Shown here in pieces: positions 34,561 through 46,589 of a stretch of DNA of 64,000 nucleotides. Position 1 is the stretch's first letter. Every line of letters starts with the position of its first letter. Below the pieces are notes generated by a model. The model worked only from the letters and a program-made list of their open reading frames with translations. It was not told where the DNA came from and did not search any database. The position numbers and the translations under genes are program-made. This stretch comes from Paguma larvata (taxonomy: Eukaryota; Chordata; Mammalia; Carnivora; Viverridae), in the NCBI GenBank assembly GCA_030068075.1, contig CM057843.1, positions 39,625,832 to 39,689,831 on the forward strand. Reading direction: 5' to 3'.

Positions 34561-34923
34561 GTAGTTTTGAATTTTCTTTCTTTCCTTCCACTTGACAAGC
34601 CTTCCAGTCATTGTAGGGGTCTAAATTAATTCTACTTTTTAAAAACTGAGAGGAGCTTTGCATATGGACAGATATATCCTATTGGGTGATAAAAAGTGAG
34701 GGAGATACATTTGCTGAACGTCTTGAGTCCATTCAAAAAACTTCTAAAGTAGCTCTTAGGTTACAGTGTCATATTTAATTACAGCAGCTTTTCCGTGTGT
34801 AAACTTGAGAATTCTGCAGACTTAATGTCTCTGATTTCTTACTTTTCTTTTTGTGAGGCACTTGTTTTGTCTCTGGATGGCTTTCTCTTTCACTGATAAT
34901 ATTTCTGTAGAAAAGTAATTCTT

Positions 34924-35336
34924 TTTTTTTTTTAAATTTGTTGCATTTTATTTATTTATTTTTTAATTTTATAATAGTTTATTTTCAAATTGGTTTACAT
35001 ATAACACCCAGTGTTCATCCCAACATGTGCCCTTTTTAATGCCCATCACCCCCTCTCCCCCCTCCCTCATCCCCCTCACCCTCAGTTTTTTTCTTAGTCT
35101 TTGAGAGTCTCTTATGTTTTATCTCCCTCCCTCTCTGTGTCTTTTTTTCCTTTCCCCTCTTCCCCTCCCCCTGGTTTTTGCTTAGTCTCACAAAGTCCAC
35201 CTATTCGTGGAAACATATGGTATCTGTCTTTTTCTGACTGACTTATTTCACTTAACCTAATACCCTCCAGTTCCATCCATGTTGCTACACAAAAGATTTC
35301 ATTTTTTCTCATTGCCACGTAGTAGTCCATTGTATT
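34924..35336 (-). mobile_element. Young 5'-truncated L1 with target-site duplication
   Basis: tgtagaaaagtaattctt flanks the insertion on both sides (about 34906-34923 and 35337-35354). The poly-T at the left is the A tail. The minus strand carries the end of ORF2 (M-D-Y-Y-V-A-M-R-K-N-E near 35330) and a 3' UTR ending gggatgaacactgggtgtt. It gives the local reference for the L1 tail of the U6 chimera at 13.6 kb. Confidence 0.93.
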
Positions 35337-35696
35337 GTAGAAAAGTAATTCTTAACTTTTTTGGTTATGAACTAATTTGAGAATCTTAAGAAAGTTATGT
35401 GTACATATTTTCAGGTTTTTCATAGATCCTCTGAATCCCAGATTTTTCTATCCTTAAAAATGATATTGCTGATCTTACCTTCTTCCAGAAGGATCTCAGT
35501 TAGTATATTGTTCATCTCCTAAGAAAAAATTCTGTTCTTTTAAAGTTTTACTTAAAAAGCTGCATGAGTTCATGAACTACTGCTTGTTTGTGCGTGTAAA
35601 TAATCCTCGCTCATTTGACCTACTGTTACATCTGTCTCCTTCTTTGTGACTTTTCTTAATTATTCCTAACTCCTTCCTCCTGTCATAACTCCATAG

Positions 35697-36175
35697 CAGC
35701 AGTTCTCAAAGTGTGGTCCAGAGACTCTGGGGGCCCCCGAGTCGTAATAATACCAAGGTGTTACGTCTCTTTTTCCTCTTATTCTGTGAGATGTGCACTG
35801 GGGTTCTGCAAACCATGTGAGGTGTGTTAGCTCAGCGCATCGGCTGTTAAAGCAGATGTTTGGGTCAGCTGTCTTCCATTAAGCGAGACATTGAAGACAT
35901 TTACAAAAATGTGACAATGCCATGGTTTCCACTTATGTTTTTTATTTTGGAAATTGGCGGATTTTTTTTATAAGTTAACAATGTCATTTATGTTCATACA
36001 GAATAAATTTATTGTTACTTTTACATTAATAAATACATTTTAAGTCTCTCGTTCTAATTTCTACTATAGTGAATACCAGTGGATATAATTCGTTTAAACA
36101 AAGGCTCTTTAAGTGTTCTCAAATATTTTTAGGCGTATAAAGGGTTCCTGAGACCAGAAGTTTGCGAGTCACTGC
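35697..36175. mobile_element. hAT-type DNA transposon, non-autonomous
   Basis: Left end gcagttctcaaagtgtggtc; right end gaccagaagtttgcgagtcac is its degenerate inverse. A possible 8-bp target duplication is ccatagca/ttatagca. About 480 bp with no open frame. Family not named with confidence. Confidence 0.65.
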
Positions 36176-37274
36176 TTATAGCATTCTGATCTCTAGTGAC
36201 TCACCTACGCTCTCCTTGGAGGCTCTCACCTGGGAAAGTGTGTGGCACGGGCAGGGAGAGAAGTGGTGGAGAGAAACAGCTGTTGGATGAAAGGAGCATC
36301 ATTTCTTTGGATTCTCTCACCTAAGTGAAATGGCATAAATCTGGAAGAACAAGACTAGGGATCTGGATAATCCATACATTATGATACCAAACTTTCACAA
36401 GTGGAAACTGAGTCACTGCTAGACAGGAAAAGGTCTATTTAGGAAAAGATGCATTTATTATTATTTTTAAGAGGACTAAGAATTGGAATGAGTGATTTTT
36501 ACATTCAGAGAAGGTAAATGATGTATCTATGGCTACACAGCCAGGGCTGTAGCCGAGACAAGGACCCATTAATTAATTGGGCTGTTAATTAATTAAACAA
36601 ATATTTAATGGATAGCCTAGTATGTTTCAGCTACTATTTAGGTCCTGCAGATCAGCAGTGAACAAAATACACAGAATTCCTACTCTTAACAGAGCTTACT
36701 TTCTAGTTGGGGAAGACAAAAATTAAGAAATGCCATGTGCCGTTAAATACTTTGATGCCAGTAAAATCCAGGTGATGCACTGGAGGACCAGGATGGTGCT
36801 GCTTGAGGTTAGACGGTCTGGGAGGGCTCCCCAAGATGACCGTCAGCCGATTATTTGGTGACCATGTGTCCATTGCTTTTTGAGCTGTGCTGTATTTCCT
36901 CTGGATCCCTACACTTTTTGATGAGTAATTGCCTACCCAAATGTCATTGTTTTTATCTTTTCCTTTAGTGTTACTACTTTAATAGCAAATGCTTTGGTAT
37001 TTGTAATTATGTAAAACTCAGTATCATGTAGATATATGATTACGCAGAGAAGAAATAATACAGAGGAGAAATAAATGTCTTACCCCAAACTGTTGTTCTT
37101 ACTTTTTATTTCCATTTCTAGTAGTCACTAGTGGCAGGATTGGCAGTCAGCTTTGCCTGCTATACTTAACTGTTAATGCCCCGGCATGTAGAAGAGGGCC
37201 TAGGTTACAGAAGGCACTCTGTAAATGCTTGGTGAATGAATGAGCATTCACAATCTGTCTGTGAACTTGTATGG

Positions 37275-37505
37275 CAGGAATTTTGCATTGGTGGTGGCAA
37301 GGTATGAGTTTTAGAGTCATGGACCAGGCTTGAATCCTGGCACTGTTGTTTCCTCTGACTCTGGCTTCCGTTGCCTAGGCTCTGGGTCTCAACTCCTTTA
37401 CTAGTAAAACTGAGGAAGAGTATCTGTTTCCAAGACAGTTTGTGAGTATTAAGTATGGGACCTCCTATAGTGTTTGTTTGGCACATGAAGTAAATGTTCC
37501 TTCCC
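37275..37505 (+). mobile_element. MIR SINE
   Basis: agtcatggaccaggcttgaa, the tcctggcactgttg segment and the 3' part near gtttggcacatgaagtaaat fit MIR in sense orientation. Confidence 0.75.
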
Positions 37506-37667
37506 CTTTGCTCTCATTGCTTGTGTGAGCAGTTTGCCTGTGGAACAGATTCGAGAGGGGTGTACAAGAGAATGCTTCCCTGCATTTGGAAACCACCAGT
37601 GATGATGTGAGAATCAAGGCATTATGTCATGAAGTAGTTTTTCTCCCTTTATCTCTTTTCTGCATAG

Positions 37668-37775
37668 CTTGTGTTTAGCTTCAATGAAAAGCTTTTTGGT
37701 TTGCTGGTGAAGGATATCGAAGCCATGGATCCTAGCATCCTGAAGGGAGAGCCCGCGTCAGGTAAAAGACAGAAG
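37668..37775 (+). CDS. NSF: NSF exon 6 (residues about 136-171)
   Basis: The exon encodes [20 protein letters not shown] and then [16 protein letters not shown], part of the second N-terminal subdomain. It is 108 nt and symmetric (phase 0 to phase 0), so it could be skipped without shifting the frame. Near its 3' end, gcgtcag|gtaaaa at 37755-37767 looks like a donor site within the exon; the donor used in other mammals is at 37776 (gtatgt). In the shifted frame inherited from exon 5, a TGA falls at 37708-37710. The Ser in P-A-S-G-K differs from the Thr I recall in human NSF. Confidence 0.95.
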
Positions 37776-38243
37776 GTATGTTTTATTTCTAATAATCGTT
37801 GTGATGTGAATTGTGCAGATTAATATAACATTCCTAGCCGTTCTCTTGCTCAGTGATTTCTTTTATATTACATACTCTTTCTTTTAAGGTAGTAGGGAGA
37901 AAACAGTGCTTTTGTAAGCTAGCGCTGTTATTAAAATATAGCAGAAAATACACTTATTTGTAAACTTAATAGTAATTTGAAATTTGTATGCGTATTTGTA
38001 ATCCCGGTTGAATGCAGATTGTACATAAATAATAACAAAAAGACAGGCATTATCAAAAGACATATGTATTGAAATTAAATAGAAATAGTAGAAGGTAGGA
38101 GAAAAATTAATCTAACTTAGATGATAGTTTGGAAGATTTGCTTTGCTCAGAGAAACCTTATTTCCCCTTCGTTTTTGGCCTTGTGTTGAGAAGTCCATAA
38201 GTCCACTATTAGACTAACTGCTAACTATTGTTTTTCTGTACAG
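37776..38243 (+). other. NSF: NSF intron 6
   Basis: Short GT-AG intron of 468 nt, AT-rich, with no repeat I can name. It ends in ttgtttttctgtacag, a good acceptor. Confidence 0.9.
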
Positions 38244-38319
38244 ATCGAAGTAGGACTGGTTGTTGGAAACAGTCAAGTTGCATTTGAAAAAGCAGAAAAT
38301 TCATCCCTCAATCTTATTG
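38244..38319 (+). CDS. NSF: NSF exon 7 (residues about 172-197)
   Basis: The exon encodes [19 protein letters not shown] and S-S-L-N-L-I plus the first base of Gly197. It is the end of the second subdomain of the NSF N domain. It is 76 nt, phase 0 to phase 1, with acceptor tgtacag and donor gtaaga. It follows exon 6 (R-Q-K|I-E-V) and joins exon 8 (L-I-G-K-A-K) exactly as in mammalian NSF. No substitution relative to the mammalian protein I remember is seen. Confidence 0.96.
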
Positions 38320-38530
38320 GTAAGATTTGCAATTTTAGAAAACTCTGAATGAAGTGAGACTATCTCTGTTATTAGATGTGACTCAACTGCCATGATTTTC
38401 AAGTCTGGGAGAAGAATAAGAGCATCCCCATTGAGAAGGTTTATCACAAAATCATGGAGTATTTCATCACTGTCAGATGTGTTAATACCGGAAAAAAAAA
38501 ACCAGTTTAAAACCTCTATATATCATCATT

Positions 38531-38640
38531 GTCCAATAGAAATATAGTGTGAGCCATATGTGTAATTTTTAATTTCCTAGTAAACACACTAAAAATCAGG
38601 GGGAAAATACAGATAAAATTGATTTTTTAAACTTTTAATA
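38531..38640. mobile_element. hAT-Charlie fragment (MER1/MER33-like)
   Basis: attgtccaatagaaatatag and gtgagccatatgtgtaattt match the family with gctgtccaatagaaat ends; only one end is present. Confidence 0.6.
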
Positions 38641-39070
38641 TTGAGGTAAGTTCAGGATTTGCAAGAATAGTGCAGAGAGGTCCAATACACCTTTCACCAG
38701 CTTCCTTGATGTTGCATCTCAAATAACTAGAGTACAGTTACCCAAACTAAGTTAACATGGTTGCATGGCCACTAACTAAAATATAGACTTCAGGGGCGCC
38801 TGGGTGGCTCAGTCGGTTGAGTCTGACTTCGGCTCAGGTCATGATCTCACAGTTCGTGTGTTCAAGCCCCTCATCAGGCTTTGTACTGACAGCTCAGAGC
38901 CTGGGGCCTGTTTTGGATTCTGTGTCTCCCTCTCTGCTCCTACCCTGCTCACATTCTCTTTCAAAAAATAAATAAGAATTAAAAAAAATACAGACGTTAT
39001 TTGGATTTCACTATGTCCTTTTTGTTCTAGGATCTGGTTGAGGATCTCACATTGCATTTAGTCGTTTAGT
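38600..39070 (-). mobile_element. Old L1/HAL1-type LINE, antisense, with SINE
   Basis: ttgaggtaagttcaggattt ... aggatctggttgaggatctc, in the same order as near 26.9-27.3 kb, interrupted by the Can-SINE at 38793. Confidence 0.55.
38793..38985 (+). mobile_element. Can-SINE (young)
   Basis: ggggcgcctgggtggctcag head, full body, A tail. Flanks aaatatagactt and aaatacagacgt within the LINE. Confidence 0.93.
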
Positions 39071-39848
39071 TTTTATAGTGTCCTCCTCCTCTATGCCAGT
39101 TCCTCAGACTTCCACCATCTTTCATAACCTTGAGAACTGGTCAGTTATTTGTAGACTGCCTCTCACATGGTGGTGTGTTAAATGTGATACTGGCATCACT
39201 TCTGTTAGTGATTGAGTTAAATGGTGAATGTGCAGGTATCGAAAGTCCAACAGACTCATAGTTCAGTCCTGTTCTTGTATGTTAGCCCTGCTTTTATTAT
39301 ATTAAAATAATGCAGATTGGTCTGTAAGAAAAGTAACTCATCAGAATAATGATGCCATTAACTGTATTAATGGCATAATTAATACTGTATTAATACTGTA
39401 TTAATGTGTAATTAATTCTGATTTGGGGTTGATTTTCTGTATGTCAGTGTCTACCCCAGTAGAAAGTAGATGATTTTCATTGGTTGCACACCATGATTTC
39501 CGAGGTTATTTAATATCAAATATGTGACCATTTTTCTCAATCCTGACAGTTTTTTCTGAATTTTACAATAAAATATTTGTTTCATAAAATATGGATAGCT
39601 ATTTACTCAAAAATAGCTCATACACTCTAAAATTTTACAATTTGATTCTATTTTCATATTGTTTTATAGTTCTTTCACTTGACATATTTCAAGCCTCTTA
39701 ATACGTATGCCTCAACAACATAATTTTTAATGACTATGTGTGTTGTTTTATGGATGTAGGATTTATGAAAATCTCCAATTATTGATCCATTTCTGAAGTG
39801 ATTTCTTTGTATTTTATACATCTTTCATACACCTTTTAAGATGCCTTA

Positions 39849-40060
39849 CCTTTTTTTAAATGTTTATTTGAGAGGAGAGAGAGGGAGAGTGCATGCACGC
39901 GGGCAGGGGAGGGGAAGAGAGAGATGGGGAGAGAGAGAATCCCAAGCAGGCTATGTGCTGTCAGTACCAAGCCTGAGAAGAGGCTCAGGAACTGTGAGAT
40001 CATGATCTGAGCGGAAATCGAGAGTCGAGTGTTAAACTGACTGAGCCACCCAGGCACTCC
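39849..40060 (-). mobile_element. Can-SINE, antisense
   Basis: Full element with head complement ending gccacccaggcactcc. Confidence 0.91.
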
Positions 40061-40187
40061 AAGGTGTTTTGTCTTATGGGCATTGCATGACTTCATACAA
40101 TGTGGGTATTTCTAAGTAATTCTTGCAAAGTTGTGATTGATTGATTTTTTTCCCATTGATTGATAAAATTGTGGACTGATTTAGCAT

Positions 40188-40214
40188 GCAGTAAATTCGG
40201 CCACAAGAGGGCAG
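40188..40214 (+). promoter_or_regulatory. CTCF-like binding motif with upstream module
   Basis: ccacaagagggcag (40201-40214) fits the CTCF core consensus at 13 of 14 positions, and tgcagtaa (40188-40195) lies 5 bp upstream, like the known upstream CTCF submotif. It is outside recognised repeats. Occupancy cannot be seen from sequence. Confidence 0.5.
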
Positions 40215-41054
40215 TAGAGTATAAGAAATATATTTCCCGACAGCTTCATAAAAGAAATGTTGAGTCCACAAAACTCTAACCATAAAATCACCATCTGGGA
40301 TAAACTTTTTCTAATGTGACCATTTTTTTTTGAATTAAAAAAACCGTATCACTTTCTTGTTTTGTTAGTAGAGTGTACTCAGGCACTTTATTGTTTTTGA
40401 GATAGTTAATGTGGTTCTCTTGAGTTACTTTAGGTGGCACTATGACATTTAAGTTAGATAATTTTTATCTTTGTGAAAGAAATTGAAAACATGAATTTTG
40501 AAATCATAAAGACTTTAGGATGATCTTAGACTTTTGTGTGCAAATGGAGAAAAGACAAAAAATAAGATGTCAGACTTAGTGCATCTCCTCAGGCTGAGGG
40601 GTTATATACACAGTTTATAAATTTCATCTAGATAAATATATGTATTTTTAAATACACTTGCTTCAGGAGCCTTGAGGCATTACTAGATTTCAGTTGCATC
40701 TCTAGCAAGTAGTATTATCTTCATCAGATATACACATGATGTTTCTTCTAATCAGCCAAGTTAGTTAACTTGGTTAGGAATAGAGGTTAATAAGACCAGG
40801 CTACATGGATTGATCACAAATGGACTACTGCATGAGCTTAGACATTTCAGAAGTATTTTCCTGGCCCTAAATGTGTCCAGACAAAGTAGTTAACATACCA
40901 AACTCATCCTTCTTGTTAGAAAGTCAGCTAATAGCGAGTTGATCTTTGTAGAGGATAGCTTCTCTTTATTCATTAAGGATGCCCAGTGAGTCCTATCTTT
41001 TTACACCTAGTAATGAAGTTCTGTTTCACAATTGTTTATCTTCGTTTGACATAG

Positions 41055-41210
41055 GCAAAGCTAAAACCAAGGAAAATCGCCAGTCTATCATCAATCCTGA
41101 TTGGAACTTTGAAAAAATGGGAATAGGAGGTCTGGACAAGGAATTTTCAGATATTTTTCGACGAGCATTTGCTTCCCGAGTATTTCCTCCGGAGATTGTG
41201 GAGCAGATGG
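41055..41210 (+). CDS. NSF: NSF exon 8 (residues about 197-248; start of D1)
   Basis: The exon encodes [20 protein letters not shown], then [20 protein letters not shown] and [11 protein letters not shown]. This is the linker from the N domain into the D1 AAA+ module; I-G-G-L and F-P-P-E-I-V are the usual entry motifs of a type II AAA ATPase. It is 156 nt, phase 1 to phase 1, and ends in one base of a Gly codon. The donor is gtgagt. The D1 Walker A motif (around Lys266) would follow about a dozen residues into the next exon, which is not in the window. Confidence 0.96.
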
Positions 41211-44200
41211 GTGAGTTTAAAGAGGAAAATTTGATCAAATCTTGTATTGTTAAAAAAAAAAAAGAATGAATGCAATGAAGTCTTTTTTTTTCCAATAATG
41301 TTTTGAAATTATTTTTCAAACCTGCCAGTGTATTTTTGTCTTAACTTTTTTGTTTAAAAAAAAATGTTTCCTGAAAGATTTTTGAAGTATTAGAACATGT
41401 AAAATTGGATTTTTGTTTTATAGGGAAAATAGAAATATTTGTGGTTACTTTATCTTATTTATTTATTAATTTATGTCTGCGTATAGGACAGATTTAGAAA
41501 TTTCATTGTATTTATTTATTCATGAATGTTTTCCTAGAGGGCATATTTGAAAATTTCACCTGACTCTAAAGATCCACTGTGGGTCAGATGTACCCTGCTG
41601 AATCATCATTATCTATTAGACTGTGGGCATTGTTCTTACGTTAGTTGCTGTTGCATTACCCAATTAGTACATCTTCATACCTAATAAATGGATTCTTGGC
41701 ATGTTTTGAAATTAGATAAGTTTGATCCAAAAAGACAGATGGAGGATATACATGAAGTTTCCATATTGCATACAAAGAAATGTGCTATTCATGTATCATT
41801 TTCTCCTTGAAGGTTTCTTTAATTTATCCTTGTGTAAAGTGGTTTAATTTTCCCTAGTAGAAATGGTGTCATGATGTTTTCATATTCATATCATATAGGT
41901 TGAATTGGAATGTGAGCAACAGAATATCTGAGAAAGGAATTTATAACAGCTTCTGGCAGACTGTTAGTATAAAAACAGTACCTAAAAAAAACCCCTGAAG
42001 GAATATGAATGTATCACTCCCCTACCCTCTGTCATTCTTTATCTTTCCATTGCTACTGGGAGATAAAAGTGTGGTAGGGAAGAGAACTGCTCTCTAGCAC
42101 TAAGTGCTTGGTTCTGTTAGCCTCCTATTGTTGGTAGCCTTCCTGCCTGGCCGCTCACTCTGATAAATTACAGGCACAGCACACACCTGTTCACTGGGTA
42201 AAGGTCGAGTTTGGAATTGGATTAAGAGAAAATGACAGAGACCCTCATCACCTGAGTTTTATACACCTTGAGATGGCAATAACATACTTTTTTATCTGAA
42301 AAATACAAAGGCCAAGTTCATAAAAAACAGAATTTTAATTTGGAACATAGTAAAAAATGTGGTAATTCACTGTCTTGGTCATGTGTATTTTGAAGCTTTA
42401 TGGACTTATTGTCAAGGTATGGAAATATTGTTTAGGTATATTTTGGGTGTGCAGGGAGATAAAAGGATGATTTTAAATGTTCTAAATTATTCTTGTGGAA
42501 TATTTTTACTGGTTTTCAAGACTGAGCCCTGTGCAGTAAGAGTCTAATGATTCTGTTTCTTCGAACACTTATATTATCTAGCTAGCAAGCAGAAAAATAA
42601 CTGCTTCTGTAATAAGCCATATCTTTTAATTATATTGTAAATATTTTCTCCCAGTTTGGAAGCTATCAAGAATTCAGTTATTCAGATACGAGTTTCCTGT
42701 TTGTGCACTATCCAAACCCTGCTCATTAGGGCCTCTGTCTGCAGTTGGGTAGATAATGTGTGAAGGAGCAAAACTTATATCGGTCGATTTGTGACTTTGC
42801 CACTGTTGAAGGGGTTGGAATTAAAACAGGCTTGGAATTTTTGAGTGAACTTAATCTGTTTCCGCAGTCCATATTGAAATTAGTTAAATTATAATACTTT
42901 GCCTTTTGCTGTTGTTATTGTCAACATGGTTTTTGATTAAGAACCATGTATTTGAATTTTGTTTATGAGTGCTGCTATCCAAAACCTTTTTTTATGGATT
43001 TATTTTTCTAACATTTTTACATTAGTTGGACAAAAAATGAGTTCTGTTCTTTAAATTGTTTTTTCTCTTTATGGCTTTTGGCCATCAAGATGCGTGTGTT
43101 ATCAATTTGATTTAAAAGACAAAGAGTACAAAAAACTATCTTTACTTTTGAACTAAGTTGAAAGACATTATTTTTTTTTATTCTGGATGAAGATTCTCAG
43201 TGTCTTCAAGCTACATTTTTATGGTAAAAAGTCCGAGAAGTAATTCTTTTGCTGTGCATGCGTCTTTCCCTGTTTCCCATTAGAGTCTTCTTTTTTCCTT
43301 TGAATTCAGGGGGAAATTACTTAGGGGAATACCTCATTGCCGTCCAAGAACAGTGTGGTTATAAAATTCTCATTAGGTTTTGGTAAAGGTTTATATAAGT
43401 ACAAATTGCTACATTTTGTATAGAATATAAAATAACACTACACAGGTCCTTTATATATATAAATACACATTTATATATATACCCTGTATTCTTTTACCTT
43501 ATCAGATGGGGGAACGAAATCGGCTGATGTTTTCCTCACTCTTTGTTAACTGAAGAGATAAACCTCTTTGGGATCCAACTGGACACTGAGTGTGATTGTT
43601 TAGATCGATTAAAATGGAAAAAGTGATTAGAAAAGAATTTATGTAGGTTATGGGACTGTTCTGTTTTGTTTTAAGCAGAGAACTCTTACTTTTGGCTTGA
43701 GACCAAATAATTGTGTCTACCATGGAGTCTAGAATTATGTCTACTTTGTAAGCAAGAATCTTCACTAAATGAATCTTTTTGCCTATTTATCAAAGTTGTA
43801 AGCTCACAGAGTGATAAATTTAGAGTTCTTTCATTGTGTTTATGAATAATAATTATGTTTTTAGGTAATACAGTTCTTTCCTTTTGCTTGAAAGTTTCAT
43901 GTTACCTTCAAGATTGAAAATGTAGTTTAGATATATGCAGAATGTCACTTTAATGAGGTATAGGAAGACTAAAGGGCTAACCAGAGGCACATAGTTATGC
44001 GGGAACATTAAAGGTCAGATGAGGCCCCGCACATGCAGTAAATGTCCTAGGAGCACTTTCTGAGTCCCGGGGTAGAAACGTGGGCGTCACAGACTGGTGT
44101 CTGCAAGTCTCAGTGAACAAACTCAGCGCTCATTGCTGTCCTTGAGCACACTCAGGTGTCAGCTGAATGTATACTTCTGCTCAGACATTGGCTACACTTA

Positions 44201-45739
44201 CTCCCTTGCATGCGATTTTGTGGAGAGTGTTCCGGATAATCGATTGATCACCTCGGTTCTCATTATAGCTCTTTTGTTGGCAAAGATAGAGATTCTGTAG
44301 AGAAACTTCATTTTTCAGCATCCCTGGAAATTACCCCTCAATTGTAAATGCCAGAGCAAAATAAAACAAAAAACAAAACCAAAATATCCTCTTCAAAGAA
44401 CAGTGGAGTAGTTGTTAAAGAATTAGCATCTCTTAATCTAGTTTTAGGACTAGGTTTACATGTATCCAAGGAGAGGGCCTTTGGCAGAAGTTACCCATTT
44501 TAGGGCTAGAAGGAAAAGGGTGTGGAGACTGAAGGGCCTGCAGCTTCACGCCGTCTTTTGGTGACTCTATATCTTGCAGCTATCCAGGCCACCTGATGGG
44601 GAAGAGAGCCTCTGTTAGGATCTGGTGCCCCCCACCCTGGCCTTCTTTGAAACTGACACTTTTCTTTTTGGTCCCCTTTCTCCAAGTCTCCCTCTCTAAG
44701 CCCATTTTCAATCTGTATTTTTAAGGTTTCTTTTGAAATTCTAAAGAAAAGCAACTCCTTTCTGATATCATAAGTGAAACTGCAGTTACTCTATGGAGGA
44801 GAGCCGCTGAGAAGATAAGGAGCCTCTCAATCACATGCAGACATCTTTCACATGCTAAGAACAGTGCAAAAAAAAAAAAAAAGATACTGTGGAAGAAAGA
44901 GCACTGAGGTTTTGTACGCCATATTTGGGAGAGAGGGAGTTCTTGCTCAGATTAACATAAACACTGACACTCTTAAAATGCATTTTCACACCCCCACTCA
45001 TGAGGAGAGATTGCAATTTAAATGGGGGTTAAGACATCTAGCCGAACTCCAGGGCTCTGTAAAAGGAACCCTAAGGCTAAAGAGCTTATCTGAAATTTGA
45101 AAAAAAGAAAAAAAAATGAAGCTTTCTGACATTCATCTTTTTTCCTTGTATTAGTCATAACTTGCTTTTCAGCTATATTTTAGGTTTTGAATGCCAACCT
45201 GACATCTGTTCAAGTCTGCCTGTAATTTATTAGGAAAGGAAAAGAAAGCAATTGCTCACTAGTTAGAGATGCAAAACTTCCCCCTTCTGCTTTTCCACAA
45301 AGTTACTTACAGATGATACTTGGATATGAAAAAGTAACAATTTACTAATTTACTAATTCTAACTTCATGTTGGAAAATGTATGTTCTTTTTTTTAATTAG
45401 AAGAAATGGCTTATGACCATGTCATTTCCAAAATCTCTAGAGCAGTATTTAGAGCTAAAGCACACATCCTAAAAAAAATACTATAGGTAACTTTTTAGAA
45501 GTTGACATTTTTAACCTTGAATTAATTATTCCATTGGTTTGGGTTTTTAAGTAAAATTTACTTACATTTGAGCAGGAATAATGTAGCTATGCTAATATCT
45601 CACAGTCAAACCATATATAAATTCAGTTGACATTTTTTATCAATAGACTTTTAGAAATAAATCTTTTGAGGAGGCAGAGCTGCCCGTAGAGTCTAATAGA
45701 TTAGATTTGCTGGCAACCGCGGGTGAGTTACAGATCAAG

Positions 45740-46070
45740 AATTGGGTCACTAGTCTGTTCGAACCTAAACACCCACCAGTAAGGAAATAATTAAATAAAC
45801 TGTGTGACAGACATCCTCCTCCCCTCGTTACGGAGTACAGCAAAGCAGGTCTGAAAATGATGGAGCTCCAAACATACAGACATGTTCTAATAAAAAATAT
45901 ATGTATAAAACTGAAAGTAAATGCATTACAAAACTCTTTACAAATACACATTATATTGAAAAAAAAAACCATTGTTTACTTCTGTGAAAGGGAAGTGAGG
46001 ATGAGAAATACAGAGAGATTTTTCTTCTTTTACTCTCTGTACTTCCTCATCTGAATGTTTTAGTGTGAGA
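45740..46070 (+). mobile_element. Old L1/HAL1-type LINE fragment
   Basis: cctaaacacccaccagtaag and aaataattaaataaactgtg resemble the sense 3' region of old LINEs (the counted-frame and island-type text before the 3' UTR). Diverged. Confidence 0.5.
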
Positions 46071-46589
46071 TCATATTTCCACTTATGCGGTTAAGAAAAC
46101 AAACAAAAAGGTAATATCACAGGCTGTTTCTCTCTTGTGGTGGCTTCACTGTCAGCAGGGCAAGGGAGCAGGGAAACAGGTGTGTCCCAAGTCCTTCATG
46201 AAGTTTCTGCGGAGAACAGCGCAGGGGTAACAGGACCCCCAGGGCTTTGATGGCAGCCCCTGACGTGGGGGGGGGGGCAGAAAGATAAAACCAATTGCTG
46301 ATGGGTAACAAACTGCTTCCTCCCATTACTTTTCTGCATGATAGTAATGGGTGTAAGTACCGCGTTCCCCGCACACCACGAGAACATTTGCATCCAGGCC
46401 TTTATAGGGGAGACAGTGGGACACGATAACTTGAGGGAGGGCAGTTTCTGATGTGGGAGGACCTGTGCTTAAATTTGCTCGGTCTTCACACCCTTCCCAC
46501 CGAGGAATCCAGCTCACGTGACTCCTGAAGTGAAGCGCTGGCTGTTTTATCCCGTCTTATTCCCATATTTACATTGATGGTGATGACGA

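Larger units (their letters stand above)
34561..37667 (+). other. NSF: NSF intron 5
   Basis: GT-AG intron of 3107 nt. It contains a young 5'-truncated L1 (34924-35336), an old hAT-type element (about 35697-36175), a MIR-like trace near 36.5 kb, an unassigned old interspersed repeat at about 36585-36860, and a sense MIR at about 37275-37505. There is no Can-SINE, unlike every other intron here except the short intron 6. 36870-37130 shows nothing recognisable. Acceptor tgcatag. Confidence 0.85.
38320..41054 (+). other. NSF: NSF intron 7
   Basis: GT-AG intron of 2735 nt. It contains a hAT-type fragment near 38.53 kb, an antisense L1/HAL1-type piece (about 38600-39060) split by a sense Can-SINE, an antisense Can-SINE (39849-40060) and a CTCF-like motif (40188-40214). 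I see nothing else in 39070-39840 or 40290-41000 apart from AT-rich sequence with small TTAAT repeats near 39.36 kb. Acceptor tttgacatag. Confidence 0.85.

Noticed and set aside
41026..41319. 97-residue frame on the minus strand
   Set aside because: Shadow of NSF exon 8.
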